NCBI RefSeq assembly: GCF_017873245.1
Contig: NZ_JAGGJY010000010.1
Span: 62,001-126,000, forward strand
DNA length: 64,000 nucleotides
Direction of reading: 5' to 3'
DNA from: Clostridium tertium
Lineage (GTDB): Bacteria > Bacillota > Clostridia > Clostridiales > Clostridiaceae
Below the pieces are notes generated by a model. The model was not told the origin of the DNA and ran no database searches. It saw only the letters and a list, made by a program, of their open reading frames with translations. Made by a program: the position numbers and the translations under genes. Shown piece by piece: positions 10,310-17,368 of this stretch (its first letter is position 1; every line of letters starts with the position of its first letter).

Positions 10310-10780
10310 ATGGAAAATTTTATTAACAATAATTTAATGGATATAATAAGTTCTATTTTAGCATTTATTGCAATAATAATTTCTATTGCAACATGGAGGA
10401 AAGATAGCAGATTTAACAAAGAGTTAGCGCAGAAAACATTGAATCAAAAATTTTTTGAAGAAATATTTTTTACTAATATTATAACGGATATGCCAAGGGC
10501 TTTATCAAAGTTAGAATATTCAAATAGAAATAATGATTTAACGTGTGAAAATCTGCAAAATATTATTATGGATATACTATCTAAATCAATGTTCTATAAA
10601 TACTTCGATGAAGAGTTTTATAAGAAAATTAAGGATATATTAATTGAAGTTGATGAAAAATTAGTTTATGCATCTGATAATAATATAAATAATATTAGAT
10701 TCGAGCATTATAAATGCGAAGTTACAAAGTTAATTCATAATTTTTATGAGGCTTTAAAAGAGTATTACTCTGGAATATAA
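10310..10780 (+). CDS. Single-pass membrane protein, cargo cassette gene 3
   Basis: 156 residues. The only hydrophobic segment is residues 10-29 (MDIISSILAFIAIIISIATW), followed by basic WRKDSR, which predicts an N-out, C-in anchor with a 125-residue cytoplasmic helical domain. Starts 10 bp after the STAS-like gene with GGGG at 10300-10303. No family recognised. In a defence-type reading it would be the membrane effector of the cassette, but that is inference. Confidence 0.65.
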   Translation: MENFINNNLMDIISSILAFIAIIISIATWRKDSRFNKELAQKTLNQKFFEEIFFTNIITDMPRALSKLEYSNRNNDLTCENLQNIIMDILSKSMFYKYFDEEFYKKIKDILIEVDEKLVYASDNNINNIRFEHYKCEVTKLIHNFYEALKEYYSGI

Positions 10781-10784
10781 CTTA

Positions 10785-10879
10785 GATTCATATTACACAT
10801 TAATGTGTGTTAATATTTATATGAATTATTTAATAAAAATACCAGGTAGAATCAGTAAAATTAATATCTATCTGGTAAA
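10785..10879 (+). other. Two hairpin-forming sequences after the cargo cassette
   Basis: An imperfect stem (ATTCATAT ... ATATGAAT, about 10785-10830) encloses the perfect palindrome ACACATTAATGTGT. A second stem pairs ACCAGGTAGA near 10842 with TCTATCTGGT near 10867, with one G-U pair. Neither has a clean T-run directly after it, so they may be weak terminators or mRNA-stabilising structures marking the cassette's right edge. Confidence 0.4.
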
Positions 10880-10928
10880 TAGTTAACTCCAATAATATAA
10901 TAACTAAATAAATGTATTATGTTAAAGA

Positions 10929-10955
10929 AGAGCTTACTGTATGTAGGCTCTTTTT
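10929..10955 (+). terminator. Rho-independent terminator before lysis genes
   Basis: Stem AGAGCTTAC (10929-10937) pairs with GTAGGCTCT (10943-10951), with one G-U, and is followed by a T-run. It separates the cargo cassette from the lysis cassette that starts 25 bp later, so lysis genes need read-through, antitermination or their own promoter. Confidence 0.65.
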
Positions 10956-10979
10956 ATATTGTAAAAAGGAAGGTGAGGT

Positions 10980-11261
10980 ATGGAAACAATAAGCATTGCC
11001 CTTATATGCTCGATAGTAGGGGCTATAATAGGGATAGCTACATTCAGCAAGAACAGAACCAAAGATTTAAAGGCAGATACTAAAGAAGAAGCAGAAACAA
11101 GGACTAAATTAGATTATATCAGTAGAGGTGTTGATGATATCAGAATTGATATCAAAGCTCAACAAAGAGAAATGCAAGAGATGAAAGAACAAATTATAAG
11201 GGTAGAAGAGAGTTGTAAATCAGCTCATAAAAGAATAGATGGAATAGAAGGAGAGAAATAG
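10980..11261 (+). CDS. XhlA-like phage hemolysin/holin-associated protein
   Basis: 93 residues. A transmembrane segment occupies residues 5-20 (ISIALICSIVGAIIGIA), followed by a charged coiled coil (DDIRIDIKAQQREMQEMKEQ...). This is the usual shape of XhlA and related proteins placed just before holins in Firmicute prophages; here the transmembrane segment is N-terminal. It ends 1 bp before the holin gene. Probable role: membrane-associated partner in lysis. Confidence 0.7.
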   Translation: METISIALICSIVGAIIGIATFSKNRTKDLKADTKEEAETRTKLDYISRGVDDIRIDIKAQQREMQEMKEQIIRVEESCKSAHKRIDGIEGEK

Positions 11262-11262
11262 C

Positions 11263-11550
11263 ATGGAAAAATTATTAATAATTATAATGATTGCTTTAAT
11301 AGCAGAAAGCGTATGGGAAACACTTAAAATGACTTGGCAAGAAGGAAAGATATCTGTAGATAGAATAGGTGCTTTAGTTGTAGCATTGTTACTAGCTATA
11401 GGTACTAGATTAGATATTTTAAGTTTAATAGATATAAAGACAAGTATTCCTTATCTAGGTATTGTATTAACAGGAATATTAATAAGTAGAGGTTCCAATT
11501 TTATACATGATCTATTAGTAAAAATAGGACAAGTAGGAAAGGGGGAATAG
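11263..11550 (+). CDS. Phage holin
   Basis: 95 residues with hydrophobic segments at about 3-17, 33-50 and 64-80 and a charged C-terminus (LLVKIGQVGKGE), a class I holin layout. Located between the XhlA-like gene and the amidase, 2 bp from the latter. Expected to form membrane lesions that release the endolysin and trigger lysis. The family (clostridial phage holins) is inferred from context and topology. Confidence 0.78.
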   Translation: MEKLLIIIMIALIAESVWETLKMTWQEGKISVDRIGALVVALLLAIGTRLDILSLIDIKTSIPYLGIVLTGILISRGSNFIHDLLVKIGQVGKGE

Positions 11551-11552
11551 AT

Positions 11553-12464
11553 ATGTCTTTAATACAAAAATTAATATCACAAGATAAGTATAGTTTAAAA
11601 TGTCCTTATTCAATGACACCAAAGGGTATATGCATTCATAATACTGCAAATGATGCTCCAGCAAGTAATGAGATTTCTTACATGCAAAATAATAATGACT
11701 CTACATCATTTCATATTGCAATAGATGATAATGAAGCTATAGTAGGAATACCATTTAATAGGAACACTTGGCATGCAGGAGATGGATCAACAGGAGATGG
11801 AAATAGAAATTATATATCTGTTGAAATTTGTTATTCAAAATCAGGAGGATTAAAATTTATAAATGCTGAGAAAAGAGCAGCTAAAGAAGTTGCAGAATTG
11901 CTAAAACAATATGGATGGGGAATAAGTAATGTAAAGAAACATAGAGATTTTAGCAATAAATATTGCCCTCATTTGACATTGGATTTAGGTTGGCAAAGAT
12001 TTCTTAATATGATCCAAGCTGAATTAAATACATCGACTGCAAATAATAATGTTAATAATGAAGAAATGTATAGAATAAGAAAGAGTTGGGGAGATCCTGC
12101 TTCACAAATAGGAGCTTTTAGAATTTTAGAAAGTGCTAAAAAGTTTTGTCAAAATGGATATGGAGTATTTGATAGCAAGGGGAATAAAGTATATCCTATA
12201 GAAAAGGTAGAAGCAACTAATTCTAGTAGATATGCTGAAAATGGAACATATTATTTCAATACAGCTGTAACTGTTAGAACAGCTCCAGAAGAAAATACAA
12301 AGACAGATGTAGTCTATTATGCTGGAGAGTCAGTAATATATCATCATGTTATATTAAACAAAGATGGTTTTAACTGGATTGAATATGCTAGGAATAATGG
12401 AAGTACTGGATATTTAAAGGTGAAAGATTTATCAACAGGTGAAAGTTATGGATATGCAAAATAA
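11553..12464 (+). CDS. Endolysin: N-acetylmuramoyl-L-alanine amidase with SH3-type domain
   Basis: 303 residues. The Amidase_2 (PGRP-like) domain spans residues 10-150. Zinc ligands are visible as His in GICIHNTAND, His in VKKHRDF and Cys in KYCPH, with the conserved TWHAGDG. A clostridial linker motif (RIRKSWGDPASQIGAFRILE) follows, then a bacterial SH3-like wall-binding domain at about 225-295 (YYFNTAVTVRTAPEEN). Cleaves the amide bond between MurNAc and L-Ala. Last gene of the lysis cassette. Confidence 0.93.
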   Translation: MSLIQKLISQDKYSLKCPYSMTPKGICIHNTANDAPASNEISYMQNNNDSTSFHIAIDDNEAIVGIPFNRNTWHAGDGSTGDGNRNYISVEICYSKSGGLKFINAEKRAAKEVAELLKQYGWGISNVKKHRDFSNKYCPHLTLDLGWQRFLNMIQAELNTSTANNNVNNEEMYRIRKSWGDPASQIGAFRILESAKKFCQNGYGVFDSKGNKVYPIEKVEATNSSRYAENGTYYFNTAVTVRTAPEENTKTDVVYYAGESVIYHHVILNKDGFNWIEYARNNGSTGYLKVKDLSTGESYGYAK

Positions 12465-12478
12465 ATAATATAAATTTT

Positions 12479-12518
12479 AAGGCTAGTGGGAATAAATCCT
12501 TACTAGCCTTTTTGTTTT
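12479..12518 (+). terminator. Terminator after endolysin
   Basis: Stem AAGGCTAGT (12479-12487) pairs with ACTAGCCTT (12502-12510) and is followed by TTTTTGTTTT. The same nine-base arms recur in the terminator at 13,831, on the other side of the P63C gene. Confidence 0.85.
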
Positions 12519-12667
12519 ATTAGTAATAGGTATATATTTCAATAATATCCATTAACTTTCTAATTCAATATAAATAATATTATGATATTATAACAAGGTC
12601 CATATTTTAAGAAAATATATAAATAGATGGACCATAACCAATGATATTAATTTATTAAGGAGAAGTA

Positions 12668-13762
12668 ATGGAAATAAGATTTGTTGAGAAGTCATTGAAA
12701 ATGCCACATACAGATGTTGTAGGATATTATCGTGTAGGTCAAGAAAAGATATATACATCTATAGATAGTAAAAAGAAAAAACAATACTTTGATATTAAGC
12801 AAAAAGAAATAGTTGAAAAAAATAAAGATTTTTTATCTTTTAATTATTTAGTTACATTACCTAGGGCTGTAGTTAAGGAAAAACCACTAGTAATAGGTGA
12901 TTCTATAATTCAATGTTGTGTTTTAAATGATGGAACTAGAGTTATAAAAGATAAAGATTTATTTAATGCTATCGATAGAACTAGAAAAGGAGAAACACGT
13001 ATAGAAGGTTTCGATGCTATTATTGGAGCAAAAAATTTAGCACAAGCATATATAGATTTATATGGTGAAGAGAAATCTCCAATAAATAGAATAGAGGTAG
13101 CAGAATATAGGGGGACTACAGGTTTATGGTATGATGCTAATGCTTTGCCTATAGTTTGTGATTTATATTTAGAAGTAGAAAATAATAATACAATAACTGC
13201 AGGTCAGAAACATGTTTTAGAAAAGTGCAAGATATTACTTAGGTCTTTGGCTAAAGTTGGTATAATAGCCTTAATTGATGAAGCTACTAATTACCAAGAC
13301 ATGAGGGGAAAAGATGAATTACAGCTTTTACTTTCTAAATTTATAACGGAGGAATTACAAAATTATTCTAACGAGTTTCCAGCAGAATATTTTGAACAAC
13401 TTTTTAGAATATACGGATTACCATATGATCCAACTACTAATAAAAGACCAAGATTTTTTGCTAAGTTCAATTTAAAATATGTATATGAAATGCTTGCTCC
13501 TAATGCTGTAGAAGAGTTAAATAGAATTAATCCTCCTATATACAATTCAAATACGAATAGAGCTGATAGAAAACATAGACTTTTTAGGAATTTGACAGAG
13601 GATGGGATTAAAGAGTTAAGAGAACATCTAAAACAATTAATAATTGTAATGAAATTTTCTAAAGATAAACAAGATTTTGATGAAAAATTTAATGTTGCAT
13701 TTTCTGATAAAATCGAAACATTGTCTAGATTAAAGTTAGAATTAGAATCGAGAAATACGTAA
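12668..13762 (+). CDS. P63C domain-containing phage protein
   Basis: 364 residues. The C-terminal part (about 240-350) matches the P63C domain pattern: EEL..Y..EFPAEYFEQLFRIYGL, then the Arg/Lys-rich stretch and REHLKQLIIVMKFSKD. P63C proteins occur in phages and plasmids and have no established activity. It has its own ribosome site (AAGGAG, 12657-12662) and is isolated between two related terminators, so it looks like an independently expressed moron. No toxin motif is recognised. Confidence 0.75.
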   Translation: MEIRFVEKSLKMPHTDVVGYYRVGQEKIYTSIDSKKKKQYFDIKQKEIVEKNKDFLSFNYLVTLPRAVVKEKPLVIGDSIIQCCVLNDGTRVIKDKDLFNAIDRTRKGETRIEGFDAIIGAKNLAQAYIDLYGEEKSPINRIEVAEYRGTTGLWYDANALPIVCDLYLEVENNNTITAGQKHVLEKCKILLRSLAKVGIIALIDEATNYQDMRGKDELQLLLSKFITEELQNYSNEFPAEYFEQLFRIYGLPYDPTTNKRPRFFAKFNLKYVYEMLAPNAVEELNRINPPIYNSNTNRADRKHRLFRNLTEDGIKELREHLKQLIIVMKFSKDKQDFDEKFNVAFSDKIETLSRLKLELESRNT

Positions 13763-13829
13763 TTTCATTAAATGATGAATAGAAAAAAATATCTATAAAT
13801 TATTATCATAAATGAACTATATTAGTTTT

Positions 13830-13872
13830 AAAGGCTAGTAGGTAGGAGCAATCTTACTTACTAGCCTTTTTT
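13830..13872. terminator. Bidirectional terminator between P63C and Cro-like gene
   Basis: Arms AAGGCTAGTAGGTAG (13831-13845) and TTACTTACTAGCCTT (13854-13868) pair with two non-Watson-Crick positions, and T-rich sequence follows on the + side. It serves convergent genes and overlaps nothing coding. Confidence 0.8.
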
Positions 13873-14066
13873 TATTTCTTTATAAACTCTATTTTTAATT
13901 CATATCCAAGCGATTCAGCAATATTTTCAATATCTTTTGAATATACAGTATTATTTTTAAATTTTTTGCTTAAATTAGCTTGAGTAGTTCCGATTTTTTC
14001 AGCTACATCAGATTGTGTCATATTAGCATCTAAAAATAACTTTTTCAATTCAGTAACTATATTCAT
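13872..14066 (-). CDS. Cro/CI-type helix-turn-helix repressor
   Basis: 64 residues, a bare XRE helix-turn-helix: MTQSDVAEKIGTTQANLSKKFKN is the HTH (residues 17-40), with no oligomerisation domain, like phage Cro. Divergent from the gene at 14,233, and the 166-bp space between them contains a perfect 14-bp inverted repeat over the -10 box. It is therefore the likeliest ligand of that operator. Confidence 0.8.
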   Translation of the reverse strand: MNIVTELKKLFLDANMTQSDVAEKIGTTQANLSKKFKNNTVYSKDIENIAESLGYELKIEFIKK

Positions 14067-14164
14067 TAAATCACTTCCTTAATATTTATATTTAGAATTA
14101 TATAGCTAATAATATATATTTACAACTATTAGATATAAAATATAAAAAATAATTATAATTATAA

Positions 14165-14206
14165 TTGACAAATATAACTTATAGTTATAATATATAACTA
14201 TAAGTT
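14165..14206 (+). promoter_or_regulatory. Promoter with perfect 14-bp inverted-repeat operator
   Basis: TTGACA at 14165-14170 is followed after 17 bp by TAATAT (14188-14193), or after 15 bp by TATAAT (14186-14191). Arms AACTTATAGTTATA (14176-14189) and TATAACTATAAGTT (14193-14206) form an exact inverted repeat with a 3-bp centre covering the -10 region. Binding there would block transcription of the 14,233 gene. Confidence 0.7.
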
Positions 14207-14232
14207 TAATAAGTGTTCAAGGAGTGATTTAA

Positions 14233-14568
14233 ATGGAAAAGAAAGTTTTTTATAAATTAGGGAGCGATAAGGATAAGTTAATAGATAATTTGTTAGAATT
14301 CAATGTTTTAAAATTGTGTGGAGAAAAGGCGTTTTTACTTTATACAAAAGATGAATTAATCATAAAGCTAAATTTTGAAAAAGCAGATATTAATTATGAG
14401 AAGGGATATTTAGAAGTCCTATTTGCTGGAGCAAGATTAGAAGTTAATGAAGAAACAAAAGTTTTGAAAGTTGAAAGACCAGATAATATTATAGGTAAAT
14501 ATAACTGGTGTTATAGAATTGCTAATAAAGAAGGTGAATTATTATCATATATAGTTTATCCAGTATAA
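14233..14568 (+). CDS. Hypothetical protein under operator control
   Basis: 111 residues, no recognised family. Acidic/basic mixed beta-rich sequence without signal or membrane segment (FYKLGSDKDKLIDNLLEFNVLKLCGEKAFLLY). AAGGAG at 14219-14224 fixes the start. First gene right of the divergent operator, in the position where phages often place an early or antirepressor-like gene, but no domain supports a specific role. Confidence 0.6.
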   Translation: MEKKVFYKLGSDKDKLIDNLLEFNVLKLCGEKAFLLYTKDELIIKLNFEKADINYEKGYLEVLFAGARLEVNEETKVLKVERPDNIIGKYNWCYRIANKEGELLSYIVYPV

Positions 14569-14586
14569 TATTAAAATAAAAAGGCA

Positions 14587-14634
14587 GTAACCTAAGCTAC
14601 CACCTACAACCAAACTAAGTATAGCATAGGCTAC
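14587..14634 (+). promoter_or_regulatory. Imperfect stem-loop leader before integrase
   Basis: GTAACCTAAGCTA (14587-14599) and TAGCATAGGCTAC (14622-14634) pair at 11 of 13 positions around a 22-nt loop, ending 15 bp before the integrase ribosome site. There is no T-run, so it is not a standard terminator. It may be an mRNA control structure or a DNA recognition site for the recombinase. Confidence 0.4.
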
Positions 14635-14661
14635 TCCTTATTAACAAGGGGGAAAAGAAAA

Positions 14662-15693
14662 ATGGAAACAAATTTTTATAGAAATTGCAATGATGAAATA
14701 ATGATCAAGCTGTTAGGGAAAATAACTAATGAATTACCAATACTAGAGGTAGACTTTCAAGAGCAACTAAAAGTAAGGAAAGTAATAGAAGAAGTTCTTT
14801 ATAATTATGAAGTTACTAGTAGAGAAACCGCTTTAACTACAAGTGATTTAGAAGCTAAAATAAATTATTTCCTAGCTACTAAAAAGTTAGAGGGATTATC
14901 TCCGAGGACTTTAAGGAACTATGAATATATTTTAAGAAAGCTACAAAATACATTTTATAAACCAGCTTCAACTATAACTACTGCAGATATAAAAATGTTA
15001 ATGTATGCTGAAGCTGAGAAGAAATTAGCAAGTTCTCTTAATACCTTCATGACACCTATAAGATTATTTTTCCAATGGATGCAAAATGAAGAATTTATTA
15101 TTAAAAATCCATGTGCAGGGATAAAACCTATGAAGGAGCCTAAGCGAATGAGGAAACCACTCACAGAAGAACAAGTGGAGACATTAAGAGATACTATGCT
15201 TACGAGGCGAGAAAAGGCTATATTGGAATTTTTCTTATCAACTGGATGTAGACTTAGTGAAGGATTAGATGTAAAGATAAATGATATAGATTTTACTAAC
15301 AAAACACTTTTAGTAATTGGAAAAGGGAATAAGGAACGTAGAGTATATTTCACAGAAAGGTGTAAAAGGGCTTTATTAAATTATTTAAATGCTAGAAAGG
15401 ATACTTCTGAATATTTATTTATAACAGATGTAAAACCTTATAGAAAACTTAGTCAAAGAGGTATGCAACGAATAGTAAACGCAATGAAAATTAAATCAGG
15501 ATTAGATGAAAAAGTAAAATTAACACCACACATATTCCGACACACTTTTGCTACTCAAGCTTTAAAGAGTGGTATGAAACCAGAAATAATACAAAGAATA
15601 TTAGGACATGAAGATGTCGGAATTACACTTAAGGTTTATGCTAAATTAGACCAAAGTGATGTAGAACATAGCTATAGAATGTTAGTAAGCTAG
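14662..15693 (+). CDS. Tyrosine recombinase / integrase (XerC/D-like)
   Basis: 343 residues. The N-terminal core-binding domain (about 62-150) is followed by a catalytic domain with the full set of active-site residues: Arg197 (STGCRLSEG), Lys221 (GKGNKERR), His290 and Arg293 (HIFRHTF), His316 (LGHEDVG) and Tyr326 (LKVYAKL). It is the only recombinase gene in the window and presumably mediates integration at the junction near 22,640, although it lies 7 kb inside. XerD-like rather than lambda-like; it could also resolve a circular multimer. Confidence 0.93.
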   Translation: METNFYRNCNDEIMIKLLGKITNELPILEVDFQEQLKVRKVIEEVLYNYEVTSRETALTTSDLEAKINYFLATKKLEGLSPRTLRNYEYILRKLQNTFYKPASTITTADIKMLMYAEAEKKLASSLNTFMTPIRLFFQWMQNEEFIIKNPCAGIKPMKEPKRMRKPLTEEQVETLRDTMLTRREKAILEFFLSTGCRLSEGLDVKINDIDFTNKTLLVIGKGNKERRVYFTERCKRALLNYLNARKDTSEYLFITDVKPYRKLSQRGMQRIVNAMKIKSGLDEKVKLTPHIFRHTFATQALKSGMKPEIIQRILGHEDVGITLKVYAKLDQSDVEHSYRMLVS

Positions 15694-15747
15694 TATTCTA
15701 AAATGTATATTTATATTATATAATTAATTTAAAGGGAGATGAGATTT

Positions 15748-16173
15748 GTGAATAAAGAAGAGATAATTGAATTTTTAAAAGGAAAAGTTAAGGAATTAGA
15801 ATATGAACGAGAAAATAAATATTTAGAGCTTAAAAAAATGTGTGATATTAATATATTCCATATAAATATTAATGAAATAGAAAATTTATATGATGAATTA
15901 GAAGTTTTAGAATATATAAAGGGAACGATTGAGAACCTTGCTACAAATGACAGATTGAAGAATGAAATTGCGGATGAAAGAAGGCTTAAGTATCATTTAG
16001 GAGGTTTTATTGATACATCTTTATTGGTAAAAGAAGTTGATGTAAATAAAATTAAAATATTAGTTGAGAATAAAAGTAAGTATGATCCAGGACGTTTAAA
16101 AGAAATTTCATTGCATTTAAAATGTATGGACGAACTTAATAAATATGCTTTGAAATTGATGAATGAAATATAA
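15748..16173 (+). CDS. Hypothetical coiled-coil-rich protein
   Basis: The frame opens at ATG 15739, but AAAGGGAG ends at 15738, directly against it; GTG 15748 has correct spacing. 141 residues, highly charged and helical (LKGKVKELEYERENKYLELKK). No membrane segment or known domain. Its stop codon forms the base of the 18-bp hairpin shared with the converging micropeptide gene. Confidence 0.6.
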   Translation: MNKEEIIEFLKGKVKELEYERENKYLELKKMCDINIFHININEIENLYDELEVLEYIKGTIENLATNDRLKNEIADERRLKYHLGGFIDTSLLVKEVDVNKIKILVENKSKYDPGRLKEISLHLKCMDELNKYALKLMNEI

Positions 16174-16212
16174 TATAGAAGCACTTGGTTTATTCCAAGT
16201 GCTTCTATATTA
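16171..16212. terminator. Perfect 18-bp bidirectional hairpin
   Basis: TAATATAGAAGCACTTGG (16171-16188) and its exact complement (16195-16212) enclose a 6-nt loop TTTATT. It contains the stop codon of the + strand gene and overlaps the last codons of the - strand micropeptide. No long T-run, but stem strength suggests termination for both converging transcripts. Confidence 0.75.
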
Positions 16213-16291
16213 TTGCAGGCATTATAGCAGCAATTATAGTTATAATAAGCAGCTTAATACATAAATCTATTTTTATAAACTCTCTTTTCAT
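16205..16291 (-). CDS. 28-residue hydrophobic micropeptide
   Basis: Minus-strand ORF: basic head MKREFIK, then one hydrophobic helix (CIKLLIITIIAAIMPAII). GAGGTGA lies at the right distance upstream of the ATG (16289-16291). The size and shape resemble type I toxin peptides or small phage membrane peptides. It has a convincing ribosome site and terminator, so translation is plausible, but there is no homology evidence. Confidence 0.55.
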   Translation of the reverse strand: MKREFIKIDLCIKLLIITIIAAIMPAII

Positions 16292-16373
16292 AGAATCACC
16301 TCATTGTGATTATTTCCATTATTAAGATTTTTAAACAAGCTATAATAATTATATTTTTATAGAAATATTTTAC

Positions 16374-16402
16374 TTTACAAAAGAACGTATGTTCGTTATA
16401 AT
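16374..16402 (+). promoter_or_regulatory. SOS-box-controlled promoter
   Basis: TTTACA (16374-16379), 17-bp spacer, TATAAT (16397-16402). The spacer contains GAACGTATGTTC (16383-16394), an exact match to the Gram-positive LexA/DinR core GAAC-N4-GTTC. LexA bound here would occlude the promoter, so the downstream genes (16,434 and the LexA-like gene at 16,711) should be induced by DNA damage. Confidence 0.85.
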
Positions 16403-16433
16403 TAATTTGAGAATTACCAAAGGAGGGATATCC

Positions 16434-16691
16434 TTGAAAGTTATAGCTAAACCAATACAAATGATAGCTTGGTTTAATGAAGATGGAACTATTAATCCAA
16501 TTAAATTTAAAATAAATGAAGAAGAAAATAAAGTAATTAAAATAGATAAGATTTTAAAAAGAGATCAAGAAAAGTTAGCAGGCAATATAATGGAGAAGTT
16601 TATATGCAGTAGTTGTATAAATGGTATAGAAAAGATATTTGAATTAAAATATGATATAAAAAATTATAAATGGATATTATTTAAAATTTAA
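16434..16691 (+). CDS. Small SOS-promoter-linked protein, unknown function
   Basis: The ATG at 16389 lies inside the promoter, so it cannot be the start. AAAGGAGG (16419-16426) points to TTG 16434, giving 85 residues. The sequence reads MKVIAKPIQMIAWFNEDGTINPIKFKI and has a CSSC motif near residue 60, resembling small clostridial phage proteins of unknown function that carry the WFNEDGT-P-KF signature. First gene of the damage-inducible operon. Confidence 0.65.
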   Translation: MKVIAKPIQMIAWFNEDGTINPIKFKINEEENKVIKIDKILKRDQEKLAGNIMEKFICSSCINGIEKIFELKYDIKNYKWILFKI

Positions 16692-16710
16692 AAATAAAGG
16701 GTGGGACATT

Positions 16711-16920
16711 ATGACGAAGAGACAAGAGGATATATTAAGAATAATTAATAACTATATTATGACTGAGGGAATAGCACCAACGGTAAGGGAAATATGTGAT
16801 ATGACAGGGCTGAAATCTACATCAACGGTACATGGTCATATTAAAAGGTTAGAGAAGATGGGATATATTAAGATGATTAAAGATTCACCTAGGAGTATTA
16901 GAGTTTTAAAAATTACTTAA
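16711..16920 (+). CDS. LexA DNA-binding domain only (peptidase domain absent)
   Basis: 69 residues that match the LexA N-terminal winged helix: MTKRQEDILRIINNYI..., GIAPTVREICDMTGLKS, STVHGHIKRLEKMGYI. Normal LexA is about 200 residues with a Ser/Lys self-cleaving S24 domain; here a stop follows the DNA-binding domain directly. It could bind SOS boxes, including the one 330 bp upstream, without being cleaved by RecA. Such short LexA-like proteins are known from annotation of clostridial phages; function is inferred. Confidence 0.85.
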   Translation: MTKRQEDILRIINNYIMTEGIAPTVREICDMTGLKSTSTVHGHIKRLEKMGYIKMIKDSPRSIRVLKIT

Positions 16921-16972
16921 CATATTTACTCTATTTTACATATATTGTAAAATATATGTAAGGAGTGATTGT

Positions 16973-17179
16973 ATGGTTAAGAATAGATTGTTAGAAATAA
17001 GATTAAAATTAGGATACAAAAAACAGAAAGATTTTGCAGAGTTTTTGGGTATTGGGAAAAGCCATTATAATAAACTTGAAAATAACAATTTATTAATAAC
17101 AGTAGACGTGCTTTTTAAAATAGCTCGTAAATTAAATATTGATATTAACGATATTGTTTATTTTGAAGAAGAGCCTTAA
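16973..17179 (+). CDS. XRE-family helix-turn-helix protein
   Basis: 68 residues: LLEIRLKLGYKKQKDFAEFLGIGKSHYNKLENNNLLITVDVLFKIARKLNIDINDIVYFEEE is a complete HTH_3/XRE domain with the typical C-terminal IDINDIVYF. AAGGAGTGATT precedes ATG 16973. A weak terminator (GAGCCT...AGGTTC then T-run, about 17,170-17,198) follows. Likely a local repressor of the segregation or recombination genes. Confidence 0.82.
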   Translation: MVKNRLLEIRLKLGYKKQKDFAEFLGIGKSHYNKLENNNLLITVDVLFKIARKLNIDINDIVYFEEEP

Positions 17180-17204
17180 TTAGAGGTTCTTTTTTTATGC
17201 TTAA

Positions 17205-17368
17205 ATTCCCTATAAGGATATAAAAAGTTAAAATTGAAAATATTTTTTCTTGATAGGAAACTTTTTTATATATAATGCATACAATTAAGTATAAAGGCAA
17301 ACAAGGACATACACTCACTATTAAAATGTGTGCTATAAAAGGCAATAAATGTGTAAAGAGGTGTAAAT
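17205..17368 (+). promoter_or_regulatory. Upstream region of the parM-like gene, possible parC
   Basis: TTGATA (17250-17255) and TATAAT (17271-17276) form a possible promoter with a short 15-bp spacer. Loosely repeated TATAA(A)AGG units occur near 17,210, 17,290 and 17,334. ParMR systems usually bind ParR to direct repeats directly upstream of parM, so this is where a centromere would lie, but the repeats seen are weak. Confidence 0.35.
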
